Below are positions 38,896 through 48,770 of a stretch of 64,000 nucleotides of DNA, in pieces. The position numbers were made by a program, and so were the translations under genes. Source of the stretch: Streptomyces griseosporeus (lineage in GTDB: Bacteria; Actinomycetota; Actinomycetes; Streptomycetales; Streptomycetaceae); assembly GCF_014656055.1 (NCBI RefSeq), contig NZ_BNBR01000001.1, positions 1,426,001 to 1,490,000 on the forward strand. The letters are read 5' to 3'. The notes under the pieces are model-generated. The model worked only from the letters and a program-made list of their open reading frames with translations, was not told the DNA's origin and made no database searches. Positions within the stretch are counted from its first letter, which is position 1. Every line of letters starts with the position of its first letter.

Positions 38896-39921
38896 ATGAC
38901 CACAACGTTTCGCCACACGTCACCGCCGTCCCCGAAGACGGCCACCGGCACCACCGCCGAGGTCTTCGCGCAGATCGCCGCCGACTTCGGGATGGCCGCG
39001 CCGCCCACCTTCGTGGTGCTCGCCTCGGCGCCCGAACTGCTCGCCCCGGCCTGGGCGCTGATGCGCGAGTCGCTGATCGCAGGCCCGGGCGACCGCACCG
39101 GCAAGGAGATCGCCGCGCTCGGCGTGTCCCTCGCCAACAAGTGCCCGTTCTGCGTGGACGCGCACACCGTGCTGCTGCACGCCACCGGCGACCACGCCCT
39201 CGCCGAGCGGCTGGCGCGGGGTGAACGGCCTCAGGACGCGGACCACGCGCGTGTGCTGGAGTGGGCGGAGCACACGCGCGTGCCCGGCGCGGCGGGGTCG
39301 CCGTACCCGTTCCCGCGGGCGGAGGCCCCCGGCTACCTGGGCACCGTTCTCGCCTTCCACTTCATCAACCGGATCGTGTCGGCGCTGCTGACGGAGAAGC
39401 TGATGCCGTGCAACATGCAGCGGCTGCGGCCGGTGCGCAGCCTGGCGGGGCGTTCGATGTCCCGCGCGGTGCGCCGCCCTGCCGCGCCCGGCACCTCGCT
39501 GCCGCTGCTCGGTGACGCGGGCCCGGCGCCCGCCTGGGCGGCCGGCACACCCGTGGGGCCGGCCTACGCGGCCCTGCGGGCGGCGGCCACGGCGGGCGCC
39601 GGGCTGCTCGACGCGCAGGACCGGGCGCTCGTCGGGAAGACCCTGGCCGACTGGGACGGCACGCACCCGCCGCTGACGCCGGACCCGTTCCCGAAGCGCG
39701 GGGAGCGTCCCGGGGCGCGGCTGGCGCTGCTCGCCGCGATGGCGCCGTACCGGCTCACGGAGGAGGACGTGGCGGCCTGGCGGCGTCCGGAGCACACCGA
39801 TCACTGTCTCGTCCGTCTCGTCTCCTACGGCGCGTTCCTGGCCGTGGACCGGGTGGAGAGCGCGCTCTCCGGTGCGCTTTCCGGGCAAATCGCCCAAGAG
39901 GCCGCGGAATCGCGCCCTTGA
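38896..39921 (+). CDS. Carboxymuconolactone-decarboxylase/AhpD-like protein
   Basis: A 341-residue protein with the AhpD-type redox motif C83-P-F-C86-V-D-A-H near the N-terminal third, preceded by GKEIAALGVSLANK. This is the pattern of alkylhydroperoxidase-like proteins that use a CxxC pair and a following His in peroxide reduction. The C-terminal half is longer than classic AhpD (about 175 residues) and may hold a second, degenerate copy (AGLLDAQDRALV). ATG 38896 is used; an upstream in-frame ATG lacks family-like sequence. Divergent from the two-component system. Confidence 0.85.
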   Translation: MTTTFRHTSPPSPKTATGTTAEVFAQIAADFGMAAPPTFVVLASAPELLAPAWALMRESLIAGPGDRTGKEIAALGVSLANKCPFCVDAHTVLLHATGDHALAERLARGERPQDADHARVLEWAEHTRVPGAAGSPYPFPRAEAPGYLGTVLAFHFINRIVSALLTEKLMPCNMQRLRPVRSLAGRSMSRAVRRPAAPGTSLPLLGDAGPAPAWAAGTPVGPAYAALRAAATAGAGLLDAQDRALVGKTLADWDGTHPPLTPDPFPKRGERPGARLALLAAMAPYRLTEEDVAAWRRPEHTDHCLVRLVSYGAFLAVDRVESALSGALSGQIAQEAAESRP

Positions 39922-39989
39922 CGTGACGGCGCCTGCACGGAGCGAGTTCGCACTTCCGCAGCACAGGGAGTCGTGTGACACTGTCGTCC

Positions 39990-40006
39990 CGTCCACAGTG
40001 TGGACG
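39990..40006. promoter_or_regulatory. Inverted repeat upstream of the secreted DUF3558-like gene
   Basis: CGTCCAC-agt-GTGGACG, 7-base arms and a 3-base spacer, 34 bases before the GTG start. A candidate operator; no paired promoter hexamers were confidently placed. Confidence 0.45.
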
Positions 40007-40039
40007 TGGTCCGCAGCCCTCCCCCACGAGAAGTGCGCC

Positions 40040-40711
40040 GTGCGATCCCTTCCCCTGCCGCTCGCCCTGACCGCGCGTCTGTCCCCGGTGGCCGTGCTCG
40101 CCACGGTCGGCTGGGCGCTGTCGTCCGGCCCGCTCGCCACGGTACCGACCGCCGGGGCGGAGCCCTCGCCCACCAAGACGGCCGCGCAGTCGGCCTCCGC
40201 CCCGTCGACGTCCGCGGTGTCGAAGACGTACGCCACCGCGCCCGCGCCCTGCCGCAGCCTCGCCGAGAAGACGATCACCTCGCTGGTGCCGGGGGCGAAG
40301 ACGGCCGGCAAGGAGATCCCGTCCACGGACACCGCGGTGCGCCGCACGTGCTCGTGGAACGCGCTGAAGGGGTACGACTACCGCTGGCTCGACGTCACCT
40401 TCGACCTCGCGGACTCGGCGGACGAGGCGCACCGGGCGTACCTGGACCGGGTCGGGGAGAAGAGCGGCGGGGGCACGGTGCCGGGCCTCGGCGACGAGGC
40501 GTACTCCGTCGTCAACCTCACCACCGAGGACAAGCAGCAGACCCGGGAGGGCGTCGTGATCGCCCGCGCGGACAACGCGCTGGTGGTCGTGACGTACAAC
40601 GGCAGCGACTTCGAGTCGAAGAAGGCGCCCGGCACGGACGAGATCAACAAGGGTGCCATCAAGGCGGCGAAGGAGGCCGTGGCGGCCCTGGGGAAGGGCC
40701 GGGCGGGCTGA
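40040..40711 (+). CDS. Secreted DUF3558-like protein
   Basis: A 223-residue exported protein. A basic/hydrophobic N-terminus (about residues 1-38, ending near TAGAEPSP) looks like a Sec signal; a Ser/Thr/Ala-rich linker follows. The body has two Cys in PCRSLAEKTITSLVPGA and RRTCSWNAL, the disulfide-like pattern of DUF3558 lipoproteins, but no lipobox Cys is present, so it is probably released. GTG 40040 has GAGAAG upstream. Function unknown. Confidence 0.8.
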   Translation: MRSLPLPLALTARLSPVAVLATVGWALSSGPLATVPTAGAEPSPTKTAAQSASAPSTSAVSKTYATAPAPCRSLAEKTITSLVPGAKTAGKEIPSTDTAVRRTCSWNALKGYDYRWLDVTFDLADSADEAHRAYLDRVGEKSGGGTVPGLGDEAYSVVNLTTEDKQQTREGVVIARADNALVVVTYNGSDFESKKAPGTDEINKGAIKAAKEAVAALGKGRAG

Positions 40712-40720
40712 CCCTCCCCC

Positions 40721-40741
40721 GGTTCCGCGGGCACCGGAACC
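40721..40741. terminator. Small bidirectional stem-loop
   Basis: GGTTCCG (40721-40727) pairs with CGGAACC (40735-40741) around 7 bases, in the 40-bp gap between the convergent DUF3558-like and permease genes. No T-tract. Confidence 0.45.
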
Positions 40742-40751
40742 TGGCCGGACC

Positions 40752-42275
<1,524 letters not shown>

Positions 42276-42324
42276 GGCAGCCCCATGAGGTGAGGTGGGT
42301 CGTTGAGTGGCCGTGCGGGCACCG

Positions 42325-42352
42325 GCCCCTCCCCGGGGGAGCGGGGAGGGGC
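42325..42352 (-). terminator. GC-rich intergenic stem-loop between LLM and permease genes
   Basis: GCCCCTCCCC (42325-42334) pairs perfectly with 42343-42352 around 8 bases. Lying inside the presumed operon, it may reduce read-through into the permease gene or protect the upstream mRNA end. Confidence 0.55.
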
Positions 42353-42394
42353 GACCAAGGGCTGGGGGGTGGCGGGAAACCGGGAAGGGGCGGG

Positions 42395-43426
42395 TCAGGC
42401 GTTGACGGCGGGGATGACGTGCTGCCCGTAGGCGTCGATGACGGCTTCCTGCGCGTCGTGCATGTCGTACACCGCGAACTGGTCGACGCCCAGCTCGCGC
42501 AGCGCGTTCAGCTTCTCGACGTGCCGTTCGACGGGTCCGATGACGCAGAACCGGTCGACGATCTCGTCGGGCACGAACTGGGTGTCCGGGTTGCCGGCGC
42601 GTCCGTGGTGGGAGTAGTCGTAGCCCTCGCGCGCCTTGATGTAGTCGGTGAGGGCGTCGGGCACCTGGGCGGAATGCTCGCCGTACTTGGCGACCAGGTC
42701 GGCGACGTGGTTGCCGACCATGCCGCCGAACCAGCGGCACTGTTCCCGGGCGTGGGCGAGGGCGGCGGGCGAGTCGTCCTCGGTGACGTAGGCGGGGGCG
42801 GCGACGCAGACGGTGACCTCGGCGGGGTCGCGGCCGGCGGCCGCGGCGGCGTCCCTGACGGCCTTCACCATGTACTCGGTGAGGTACAGGTCGGACAGCT
42901 GGAGGATGAACCCGTCGGCCTCCTCCCCGGCCATCTTCAGCGCCTTGGGCCCGTACGCGGCCATCCACACCGGGAGTCGCGCGCCGGGCTTGATCCAGGG
43001 GAACCTCACCACCGTGCCGCCGCCGAGGTCGGCCTCGTCGCCGCTGCCGAGGGCGCGGATGACCTTCATGGCCTCGCTGATACGGGCGAGGGTGTTGGGT
43101 TTGCGTCCGGCGACGCGCATCGCGGAGTCGCCGCGGCCGATGCCGCACACGGTGCGGTTGCCGAACATGTCGTTGAGGGTGGCGAAGGTGGAGGCGGTCA
43201 CCTCCCAGGTGCGGGTGCCGGGGTTGGTGACCATCGGCCCGACCGTCAGCCGCTCGGTGGCGGCGAGGATCTGGCTGTAGATCACGAACGGTTCCTGCCA
43301 GAGCACGGCCGAGTCGAAGGTCCAGCCGTGGGTGAAGCCGTTGTGCTCGGCCCGCTGCATCAGGGTGATGACGCGGGAGGCGGGCGGGTCGGTCTGCAGG
43401 ACGAGTCCGAAGTCCATGGGCGCCAC
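42395..43426 (-). CDS. LLM-class flavin/F420-dependent oxidoreductase (TIGR03842-like)
   Basis: A 343-residue luciferase-like TIM barrel. It starts MDFGLVLQTDPPAS and has the F420-type features TVGPMVTNPGTRTWEVTASTFATLNDM, GIGRGDSAMRVAG and WMAAYGPKALKMAGE; actinobacterial relatives are assigned to F420-dependent enzymes near methylene-tetrahydromethanopterin reductase. It follows the hydantoinase gene by 21 bases on the same strand. No dihydropyrimidine dehydrogenase is encoded nearby, so reduction of the pyrimidine ring with F420H2 is an attractive but unproved role; a RutA-like monooxygenase is an alternative. ATG 43417 is a possible later start. Confidence 0.9.
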   Translation of the reverse strand: MAPMDFGLVLQTDPPASRVITLMQRAEHNGFTHGWTFDSAVLWQEPFVIYSQILAATERLTVGPMVTNPGTRTWEVTASTFATLNDMFGNRTVCGIGRGDSAMRVAGRKPNTLARISEAMKVIRALGSGDEADLGGGTVVRFPWIKPGARLPVWMAAYGPKALKMAGEEADGFILQLSDLYLTEYMVKAVRDAAAAAGRDPAEVTVCVAAPAYVTEDDSPAALAHAREQCRWFGGMVGNHVADLVAKYGEHSAQVPDALTDYIKAREGYDYSHHGRAGNPDTQFVPDEIVDRFCVIGPVERHVEKLNALRELGVDQFAVYDMHDAQEAVIDAYGQHVIPAVNA

Positions 43427-43447
43427 TCCTCGTTCGACTGGTTCCGG

Positions 43448-44848
43448 CTAGCTCAGGTACTGGCAGGTGGAGCGCGGGGTGTAGACGCCGTGACCGGGTC
43501 GGCCGGTGTACTCCCGCTCGGTGATGACGGCCTCGCCGCGCGAGAGGACGGTCTCGACGCGGCCGGTGACGCGTTTGCCCTCGTACGCCGAGTAGTCGAC
43601 GTTCATGTGGTGGGTCACGGCGGACATGACCTGTTCGGCGTGCGGGTCGTAGATGACGACGTCGGCGTCGGCGCCCGGCGCGATCGTGCCCTTCTTGGGG
43701 TAGAGGCCGAACATGCGGGCCGGGGTGGCGCAGGCGATCTCGATCCAGCGGCGGCGGCTGATGTGACCGTCGAGGACCGCCTGGTGGAGCAGGTCCATAC
43801 GGTTCTCCACGCCCGGCAGCCCGTTGGGGATCTTGGAGAAGTCGCCGCGGCCCAGCTCCTTCTGGCCGGTGAAGCAGAAGGGGCAGTGGTCGGTGGAGAC
43901 GACCTGGAGGTCGTTGGTGCGCAGGCCGCGCCAGAGCACGGCCTGGTGCTCCTTGGGCCGCAGCGGGGTGGAGCACACGTACTTGGCGCCCTCGAAGTCG
44001 GGTTCGGCGAGGTTGTCGGTGGACAGGAACAGGTACTGCGGGCAGGTCTCCCCGAAGACGTTCAGCCCCTCGTCGCGGGCCCGGGCCAGCTCGGCGACCG
44101 CCTCCATCGCGGAGACGTGCACGACGTACAGGGGCGCGCCGGCGACCTGGGCGAGCCTGATGGCGCGGTGGGTGGCCTCGGCCTCCAGCAGCGCCTTGCG
44201 GACCTCGCCGTGGTAGCGGGGGTCGGTCTCGCCACGGGCGAGGGCCTGCTCGACGAGGACGTCGATGGCGATGCCGTTCTCGGCGTGCATCATGATCAGG
44301 CCGCCGTTCTCGGCGGAGCGCTGCATGGCGCGCAGGATCTGGCCGTCGTCGCTGTAGAAGACGCCGGGGTAGGCCATGAACTGCTTGAAGGAGGTGACCC
44401 CTTCCTCCACCAGCAGGTCCATCTCCTTGAGCGTCTCCTGGTTGACGTCGGAGACGATCATGTGGAAGCCGTAGTCGATGGAGCAGGTGCCCTCGGCCTT
44501 GGCGTGCCAGGCGTCCAGGCCCTCGCGCAGGCTGTGGCCGACGCTCTGCACCGCGAAGTCGACGATGGTGGTGGTGCCGCCCCAGGCGGCGGCGCGGGTG
44601 CCGGTCTCGAAGGTGTCGGAGGCGAAGGTGCCGCCGAAGGGCAGCTCCATGTGGGTGTGGACGTCGACGCCGCCCGGGATGACGTACTTCCCGGTGGCGT
44701 CGATGACCCGGTCGGCCGTCCAGGCCTCGGCGGCCGGGGTGCCGGAGGCGGCGAGGGCGGCGATGCGGCCGTCCTCGATCAGGACGTCGGCGTGGGTCTC
44801 GTCGGACGCGGTGACGACGAGACCGCCGCGGATGACGGTACGGCTCAT
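43448..44848 (-). CDS. hydA: Dihydropyrimidinase / D-hydantoinase
   Basis: A 466-residue amidohydrolase opening dihydrouracil, dihydrothymine or hydantoins to N-carbamoyl acids. Binuclear Zn ligands: H64 and H66 (VDVHTH), carboxylated K155 (TSFKQFMAYPG), later MMHAENG and YVVHVSA His residues, and Asp in TDHCPF. Length and motifs match dihydropyrimidinase rather than allantoinase. It lies 34 bases after the first ureidopropionase gene; together they give two successive ring-degradation steps. Confidence 0.95.
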   Translation of the reverse strand: MSRTVIRGGLVVTASDETHADVLIEDGRIAALAASGTPAAEAWTADRVIDATGKYVIPGGVDVHTHMELPFGGTFASDTFETGTRAAAWGGTTTIVDFAVQSVGHSLREGLDAWHAKAEGTCSIDYGFHMIVSDVNQETLKEMDLLVEEGVTSFKQFMAYPGVFYSDDGQILRAMQRSAENGGLIMMHAENGIAIDVLVEQALARGETDPRYHGEVRKALLEAEATHRAIRLAQVAGAPLYVVHVSAMEAVAELARARDEGLNVFGETCPQYLFLSTDNLAEPDFEGAKYVCSTPLRPKEHQAVLWRGLRTNDLQVVSTDHCPFCFTGQKELGRGDFSKIPNGLPGVENRMDLLHQAVLDGHISRRRWIEIACATPARMFGLYPKKGTIAPGADADVVIYDPHAEQVMSAVTHHMNVDYSAYEGKRVTGRVETVLSRGEAVITEREYTGRPGHGVYTPRSTCQYLS

Positions 44849-44882
44849 GCTCCCTCTCCTTCCGGTCGGACGTACGGGGTGC

Positions 44883-45725
44883 TCAGGGCGCGGTGAGCGG
44901 CGTGTACGCCCCCGGCGCCCGGTCCCGGTAGAACTGCCAGCGGTCGCGGACCTCGCGCACCCTGGCCAGGTCCAGGTCGCGCACGACCAGTTCGGTCTCC
45001 TTGTCGCTCGCCGGCTCGCCGACGAACTGGGCCTCCGGGTCGACGAAGTAGGAGGTCCCGTAGAAGTCGTTGTCCCCGTACTCCTCCACGCCCACCCGGT
45101 TGATCGCGCCGACGAAGTACTCGTTGGCGACGGCCGCCGCCGGCTGTTCCAGCTGCCACAGGTAGCCGGACAGGCCGCGCGAGGTGGCCGACGGGTTGAA
45201 GACGATCTCCGCGCCGGCCAGGCCGAGGGCCCGCCAGCCCTCCGGGAAGTGGCGGTCGTAGCAGATGTAGACACCGATCTTCCCGGCGGCGGTGTCGAAG
45301 ACGGGCCAGCCGCTGTTGCCGGGGCGGAAGTAGAACTTCTCCCAGAAGCCGCGCACCTGCGGGATGTGCGTCTTGCGGTACTTGCCGAGGTAGGAGCCGT
45401 CCGCGTCGATCACGGCCGCGGTGTTGTAGAGGACGCCCGGCTGTTCCTCCTCGTACATCGGCAGCACGAGGACCAGGCCCAGCTCCCTGGCCAGTGCCTG
45501 GAAGCGGCGGACGATCGGGCCCTCGGGGATCTGCTCGGCGTACGCGTAGAAGGCGGGATCCTGCACCTGGCAGAAGTACGGCCCGTAGAACAGCTCCTGG
45601 AAGCAGAGGACTTGTGCGCCCTGCGCGGCCGCGTCGCGGGCGGCCTGCTCGTGGACCTGGATCATGGATTCCTTGTCGCCGGTCCACGCGGTCTGGAAGA
45701 GGGCGGCGCGGATCACTGGGCTCAT
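44883..45725 (-). CDS. Beta-ureidopropionase (nitrilase superfamily), copy 1
   Basis: A 280-residue carbon-nitrogen hydrolase with Glu-Lys-Cys catalytic residues E44 (CFQELF), K118 (KYRKTHIP) and C155 (YICYDRHFPEG). It would convert N-carbamoyl-beta-alanine (or N-carbamoyl-amino acids) to the amino acid, CO2 and ammonia. ATG 45725 has GGAGG 5 bases upstream. First gene of the hydA operon; the promoter region holds four CACCG direct repeats. It is a close paralogue of the gene at 48767, with catalytic residues at identical positions. Confidence 0.94.
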   Translation of the reverse strand: MSPVIRAALFQTAWTGDKESMIQVHEQAARDAAAQGAQVLCFQELFYGPYFCQVQDPAFYAYAEQIPEGPIVRRFQALARELGLVLVLPMYEEEQPGVLYNTAAVIDADGSYLGKYRKTHIPQVRGFWEKFYFRPGNSGWPVFDTAAGKIGVYICYDRHFPEGWRALGLAGAEIVFNPSATSRGLSGYLWQLEQPAAAVANEYFVGAINRVGVEEYGDNDFYGTSYFVDPEAQFVGEPASDKETELVVRDLDLARVREVRDRWQFYRDRAPGAYTPLTAP

Positions 45726-45757
45726 CGGGACCTCCACTCGCTCGGTGCGGTGGGGCG

Positions 45758-45897
45758 AGCCTAGAAAGTCCTTGTGGCGCCGGTGAGTTGCACCGTGTCA
45801 CGTCCGCGGGCGTGCCGCGTGCCACCGTGTCACGCTCTGGCCGTCCCATGTTTCACCGCCGTTTTCCCAGGTCGTCACAGGTTTCACCGCTGTTGCG
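45758..45897 (-). promoter_or_regulatory. hydA-operon control region: four helically phased CACCG repeats
   Basis: CACCG begins at 45791, 45823, 45854 and 45885, i.e. 32, 31 and 31 bases apart (three turns). The first two are parts of CACCGTGTCACG, the last two of TTTCACCGCYGTT. A -10 TAGGCT (plus 45758-45763) without a good -35 would start near 45751, putting the repeats at about -40, -72, -103 and -134. The last one overlaps the pucR stop codon. This looks like an activator array, with PucR the obvious candidate. Confidence 0.6.
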
Positions 45898-47449
45898 CGT
45901 CGTGCGCGAGGAGCGCGATGTGCACCGACGCGGCCTGCTCGAAGTCGTCGAGGTCGACGCCGAGCCGGGCCTGTATCGCCTCCAGGCGGCGGTAGAGCGC
46001 GGGCCGGGAGACGTGGTGGAGCTGCGCGGTGCGGGACTTGTTGCGGCCGGTGGCCAGGTAGGTGCGCAGGACGGCGAGCAGGTCGTCGTCGGCTGGCCCG
46101 AGCAGCCCGTCCAGCTCGCGTTCGGCGAAGGACTGCACGTGCGGGTCGTCGCGCAGCAGCCGGATCAGGCCGCGCAGATGGACGTCGCGCAGGCGGACCA
46201 CGGGCGGCAGGTCGAGGGCGGCGGCGAAGCCGGCGACGGCGTCGGCGACGTGCCGGGCCTCGCGCAGTCCGGCGGGTACGTCGTCCCAGGCGGCGCGGGC
46301 GTCGGCGGCGGCCACCACGGTCGCGGGGCAGGCGGCGTCGGCGCGCAGCCGGGCCGCGAGGTGCGCGGTGAGCGCCCGGGCGTCCTGGTCGCGGGCGAGG
46401 CTGAGCAGGACGGCGGTCGCCCCGTGGGCGAGCCCGGCGACCAGCCCCGGCAGGCCCAGCAGCCTGAGCACGCGGTCCAGCCGGGCGGGTGTGGCGTCGG
46501 GAACGACGAGCGGGACGAACGTACGCCGGTTGACGGGCAGTCCGGCGGCCCGGGCCCTGGGCAGCAGCTGCCGGGCGGGTACGGCGCCGGAGAGCAGGTC
46601 GGTGAGCAGGCTCTGCGCGGACTGCTCCTCCCAGGTGCCGGCCGACGCGCCGCCGAGCATGCGGTGCAGGACGAGGGCCTCGGCGGCCCGGTCGGCGAGC
46701 AGGCGGCCGACGGCGGTGTCGCCGCGGTGCCGGCACAGCACGACCTGCCCCCACCGCTCCCCGCGCCCGCCGAGTTCGGCGCGGATCCAGCCGTCGCCCT
46801 GGCCGGCGCCGGCCTGCCGGGCGATGCGCTCCCAGTCGCGCAGCACATCGTCGACGGCGGGCCGCTCGCCGGCGGTGGCGAGGACGCGGTGGGCGAGGTT
46901 GGTGACGACGACGGGGCAGCCGCTGTGCGCGGCGATCTCGTCGAGGAGGCGCTGCAGCGGGGCGCCCGCGGTGATCAGGCCGGTCAGGGCGGTGCGGACG
47001 GCCTCCGACAGGCTGACCGCGGCGAACTTGCGGCGCACCAGCCGGGACTGCACCTCCTCGGTCAGCTCGGCGAAGGGGAACGGCCGGTGCAGGACGACCA
47101 TGGGCAGCTGGCACCGCTCGGCGGCCCGGCGCATCGCGTCCGGCGGGGCGGGGAAGGCCCGTCCGAGGCCGAGGACGACGGCCGCCGCCTCGGCGCGGTG
47201 CAGGGAGCGGACGTACTCGGCCTGCTTGTCCTCGTCGCCGGCGAGCAGCACACCGGTGGTGAGGACCATCTCGCCGCCGCTGAGCATCACGCCGACGTCG
47301 GCGGCCTCGGCGACGTGCACCCAGCGCACCGGGCGGTCGAGCTGGGCGGCGCCGGCCACCACCTCGGGCTCTCCGGCGAGCACCCGTTCGAGGCCGAGGA
47401 CCTGCCGGACGGACAGGGCCGGTTCCAAGGGCTCCAAGGTGGTGGTCAT
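45884..47449 (-). CDS. PucR-family transcriptional regulator
   Basis: A 521-residue CdaR/PucR protein: N-terminal PucR-type ligand domain (SVRQVLGLERVLAGEPEVVAGA, VHVAEAADVGVMLSGGEMVLTTG), a middle GGDEF-like region, and the C-terminal HTH_30 (LRTYLATGRNKSRTAQLHHVSRPALYRRLEAI). PucR proteins activate purine/pyrimidine or amino-acid catabolic genes in response to pathway metabolites. It is flanked on both sides by the catabolic genes, so it is very probably their local regulator. Confidence 0.94.
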   Translation of the reverse strand: MTTTLEPLEPALSVRQVLGLERVLAGEPEVVAGAAQLDRPVRWVHVAEAADVGVMLSGGEMVLTTGVLLAGDEDKQAEYVRSLHRAEAAAVVLGLGRAFPAPPDAMRRAAERCQLPMVVLHRPFPFAELTEEVQSRLVRRKFAAVSLSEAVRTALTGLITAGAPLQRLLDEIAAHSGCPVVVTNLAHRVLATAGERPAVDDVLRDWERIARQAGAGQGDGWIRAELGGRGERWGQVVLCRHRGDTAVGRLLADRAAEALVLHRMLGGASAGTWEEQSAQSLLTDLLSGAVPARQLLPRARAAGLPVNRRTFVPLVVPDATPARLDRVLRLLGLPGLVAGLAHGATAVLLSLARDQDARALTAHLAARLRADAACPATVVAAADARAAWDDVPAGLREARHVADAVAGFAAALDLPPVVRLRDVHLRGLIRLLRDDPHVQSFAERELDGLLGPADDDLLAVLRTYLATGRNKSRTAQLHHVSRPALYRRLEAIQARLGVDLDDFEQAASVHIALLAHDAQQR

Positions 47450-47486
47450 CGCGCCCCCTGCTCGTGCTGCCGAACGGTCTCGCTCG

Positions 47487-48770
47487 TTACGGGATGCTCC
47501 TCAGTGCGCGTTCGAGGATCGCGGCGCCCTCCTCGGCCTCGGCGACGGTGAGCGTGAGCGGCGGGGCGATACGCAGCGCGCTGGTGCTGTGGCCGCCGCC
47601 CTTGCCGATGAGCAGGCCGTCCGCGCGGCACGCCTCCAGTACGGCGGCCGCGGCCTGCGGGTCGGCCTCGTCGCTGCCCGGCCGGGCCAGCTCGACGCCG
47701 ATCATCAGTCCGCGCCCGCGCACCTCGCGCACGGCGGGCACCTGCGCGGCGACGGCCCGCAGCCGCTCGATGAGCAGCCCGCCGACGCGCCGGGCGTTGC
47801 CCTGGAGGTCGTGTTCGAGGAGGTACGACAGGTTGGCGAGGCCGGCGGCCATGGTGAGCTGGGTGCCGCCGAAGGTGGAGATGCTGTTGGCGTCGAGGCA
47901 GTTCATGATCTCGGCGCGGGCGACGACACCGCCGATGGACATGCCGTTGCCGATGCCCTTGGCGAAGGTGACGATGTCCGGCGGGCCGCTGCGGGCGTGG
48001 GCCTGCCAGCCCCAGAAGTGGTCGCCGGTGCGGCCCCAGCCGGTCTGCACCTCGTCGGCGATCCACAGGATGCCCCGCTCGTGCAGCACCTCGCGGAAGG
48101 CGGCGTACAGGCCGTCGGGCGGGGAGGTGAAGCCGCCGACGCCCTGGACCGGCTCGGCGATCAGGGCGGCGGGCGGGCGGGTGTGGCCGAGCAGGTCCTT
48201 CAGGTCCTCGACGCAGGCGGCCACGAACGCGGCGTCGTCGAGGTGGGCGAACGGGCCGCGGGTGCGCACCCCGCCGTGCACGTACAGCGTCTGCAGCGGG
48301 GACAGCGAGGTCGGGGACCAGCCGCGGTTGCCGGTGATGCCGACCGCGCTGAAGGAGCGGCCGTGGTAGCTGTTGCGCATCGCCAGGATCGTGTTGCTGC
48401 GCCGGTACGCCGTGGCCAGCAGCAGCGCGGTGTCGTTGGCCTCGGTGCCGGAGGTGGTGAAGAAGACCCGGGCGTCGGGGATGCCGCTCACCTGGGCGAT
48501 GCGCTCGGCGAGCTCGACCATCGGCCGGTTGAGGTAGAGGGTCGAGGAGTGGATGATCCGCCCGGCCTGCTCGGTGACCGCCTTGGTCACCTCGGGCAGG
48601 GCGTGCGCGGTCATGGTGGTGAGGATGCCGCCGAAGAAGTCGAGGTAGCGGTTGCCGTCGGAGTCCCAGACGTACCGGCCCTCGCCGTGGGTGATCTCGA
48701 TCGGGTCGTCGTAGTAGAGGGCGAGCCAGTCGGGCATCACCGCGCGGTGGCGGGCGAAGAGGTCGCTCAC
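47487..48770 (-). CDS. Class III omega-aminotransferase (beta-alanine/AGXT2-like)
   Basis: A 427-residue PLP enzyme. PLP-binding signature IADEVQTGWGRTG and the Schiff-base Lys in VTFAKGIGNGMSIGG; GTEANDTAL and STFGGTQLT also fit. Relatives transaminate beta-alanine or 3-aminoisobutyrate, the products of ureidopropionase, to malonate or methylmalonate semialdehyde. GTG start overlaps the stop of ureidopropionase copy 2 (GTGA), so the two consecutive pathway steps are translationally coupled. Confidence 0.93.
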   Translation of the reverse strand: MSDLFARHRAVMPDWLALYYDDPIEITHGEGRYVWDSDGNRYLDFFGGILTTMTAHALPEVTKAVTEQAGRIIHSSTLYLNRPMVELAERIAQVSGIPDARVFFTTSGTEANDTALLLATAYRRSNTILAMRNSYHGRSFSAVGITGNRGWSPTSLSPLQTLYVHGGVRTRGPFAHLDDAAFVAACVEDLKDLLGHTRPPAALIAEPVQGVGGFTSPPDGLYAAFREVLHERGILWIADEVQTGWGRTGDHFWGWQAHARSGPPDIVTFAKGIGNGMSIGGVVARAEIMNCLDANSISTFGGTQLTMAAGLANLSYLLEHDLQGNARRVGGLLIERLRAVAAQVPAVREVRGRGLMIGVELARPGSDEADPQAAAAVLEACRADGLLIGKGGGHSTSALRIAPPLTLTVAEAEEGAAILERALRSIP

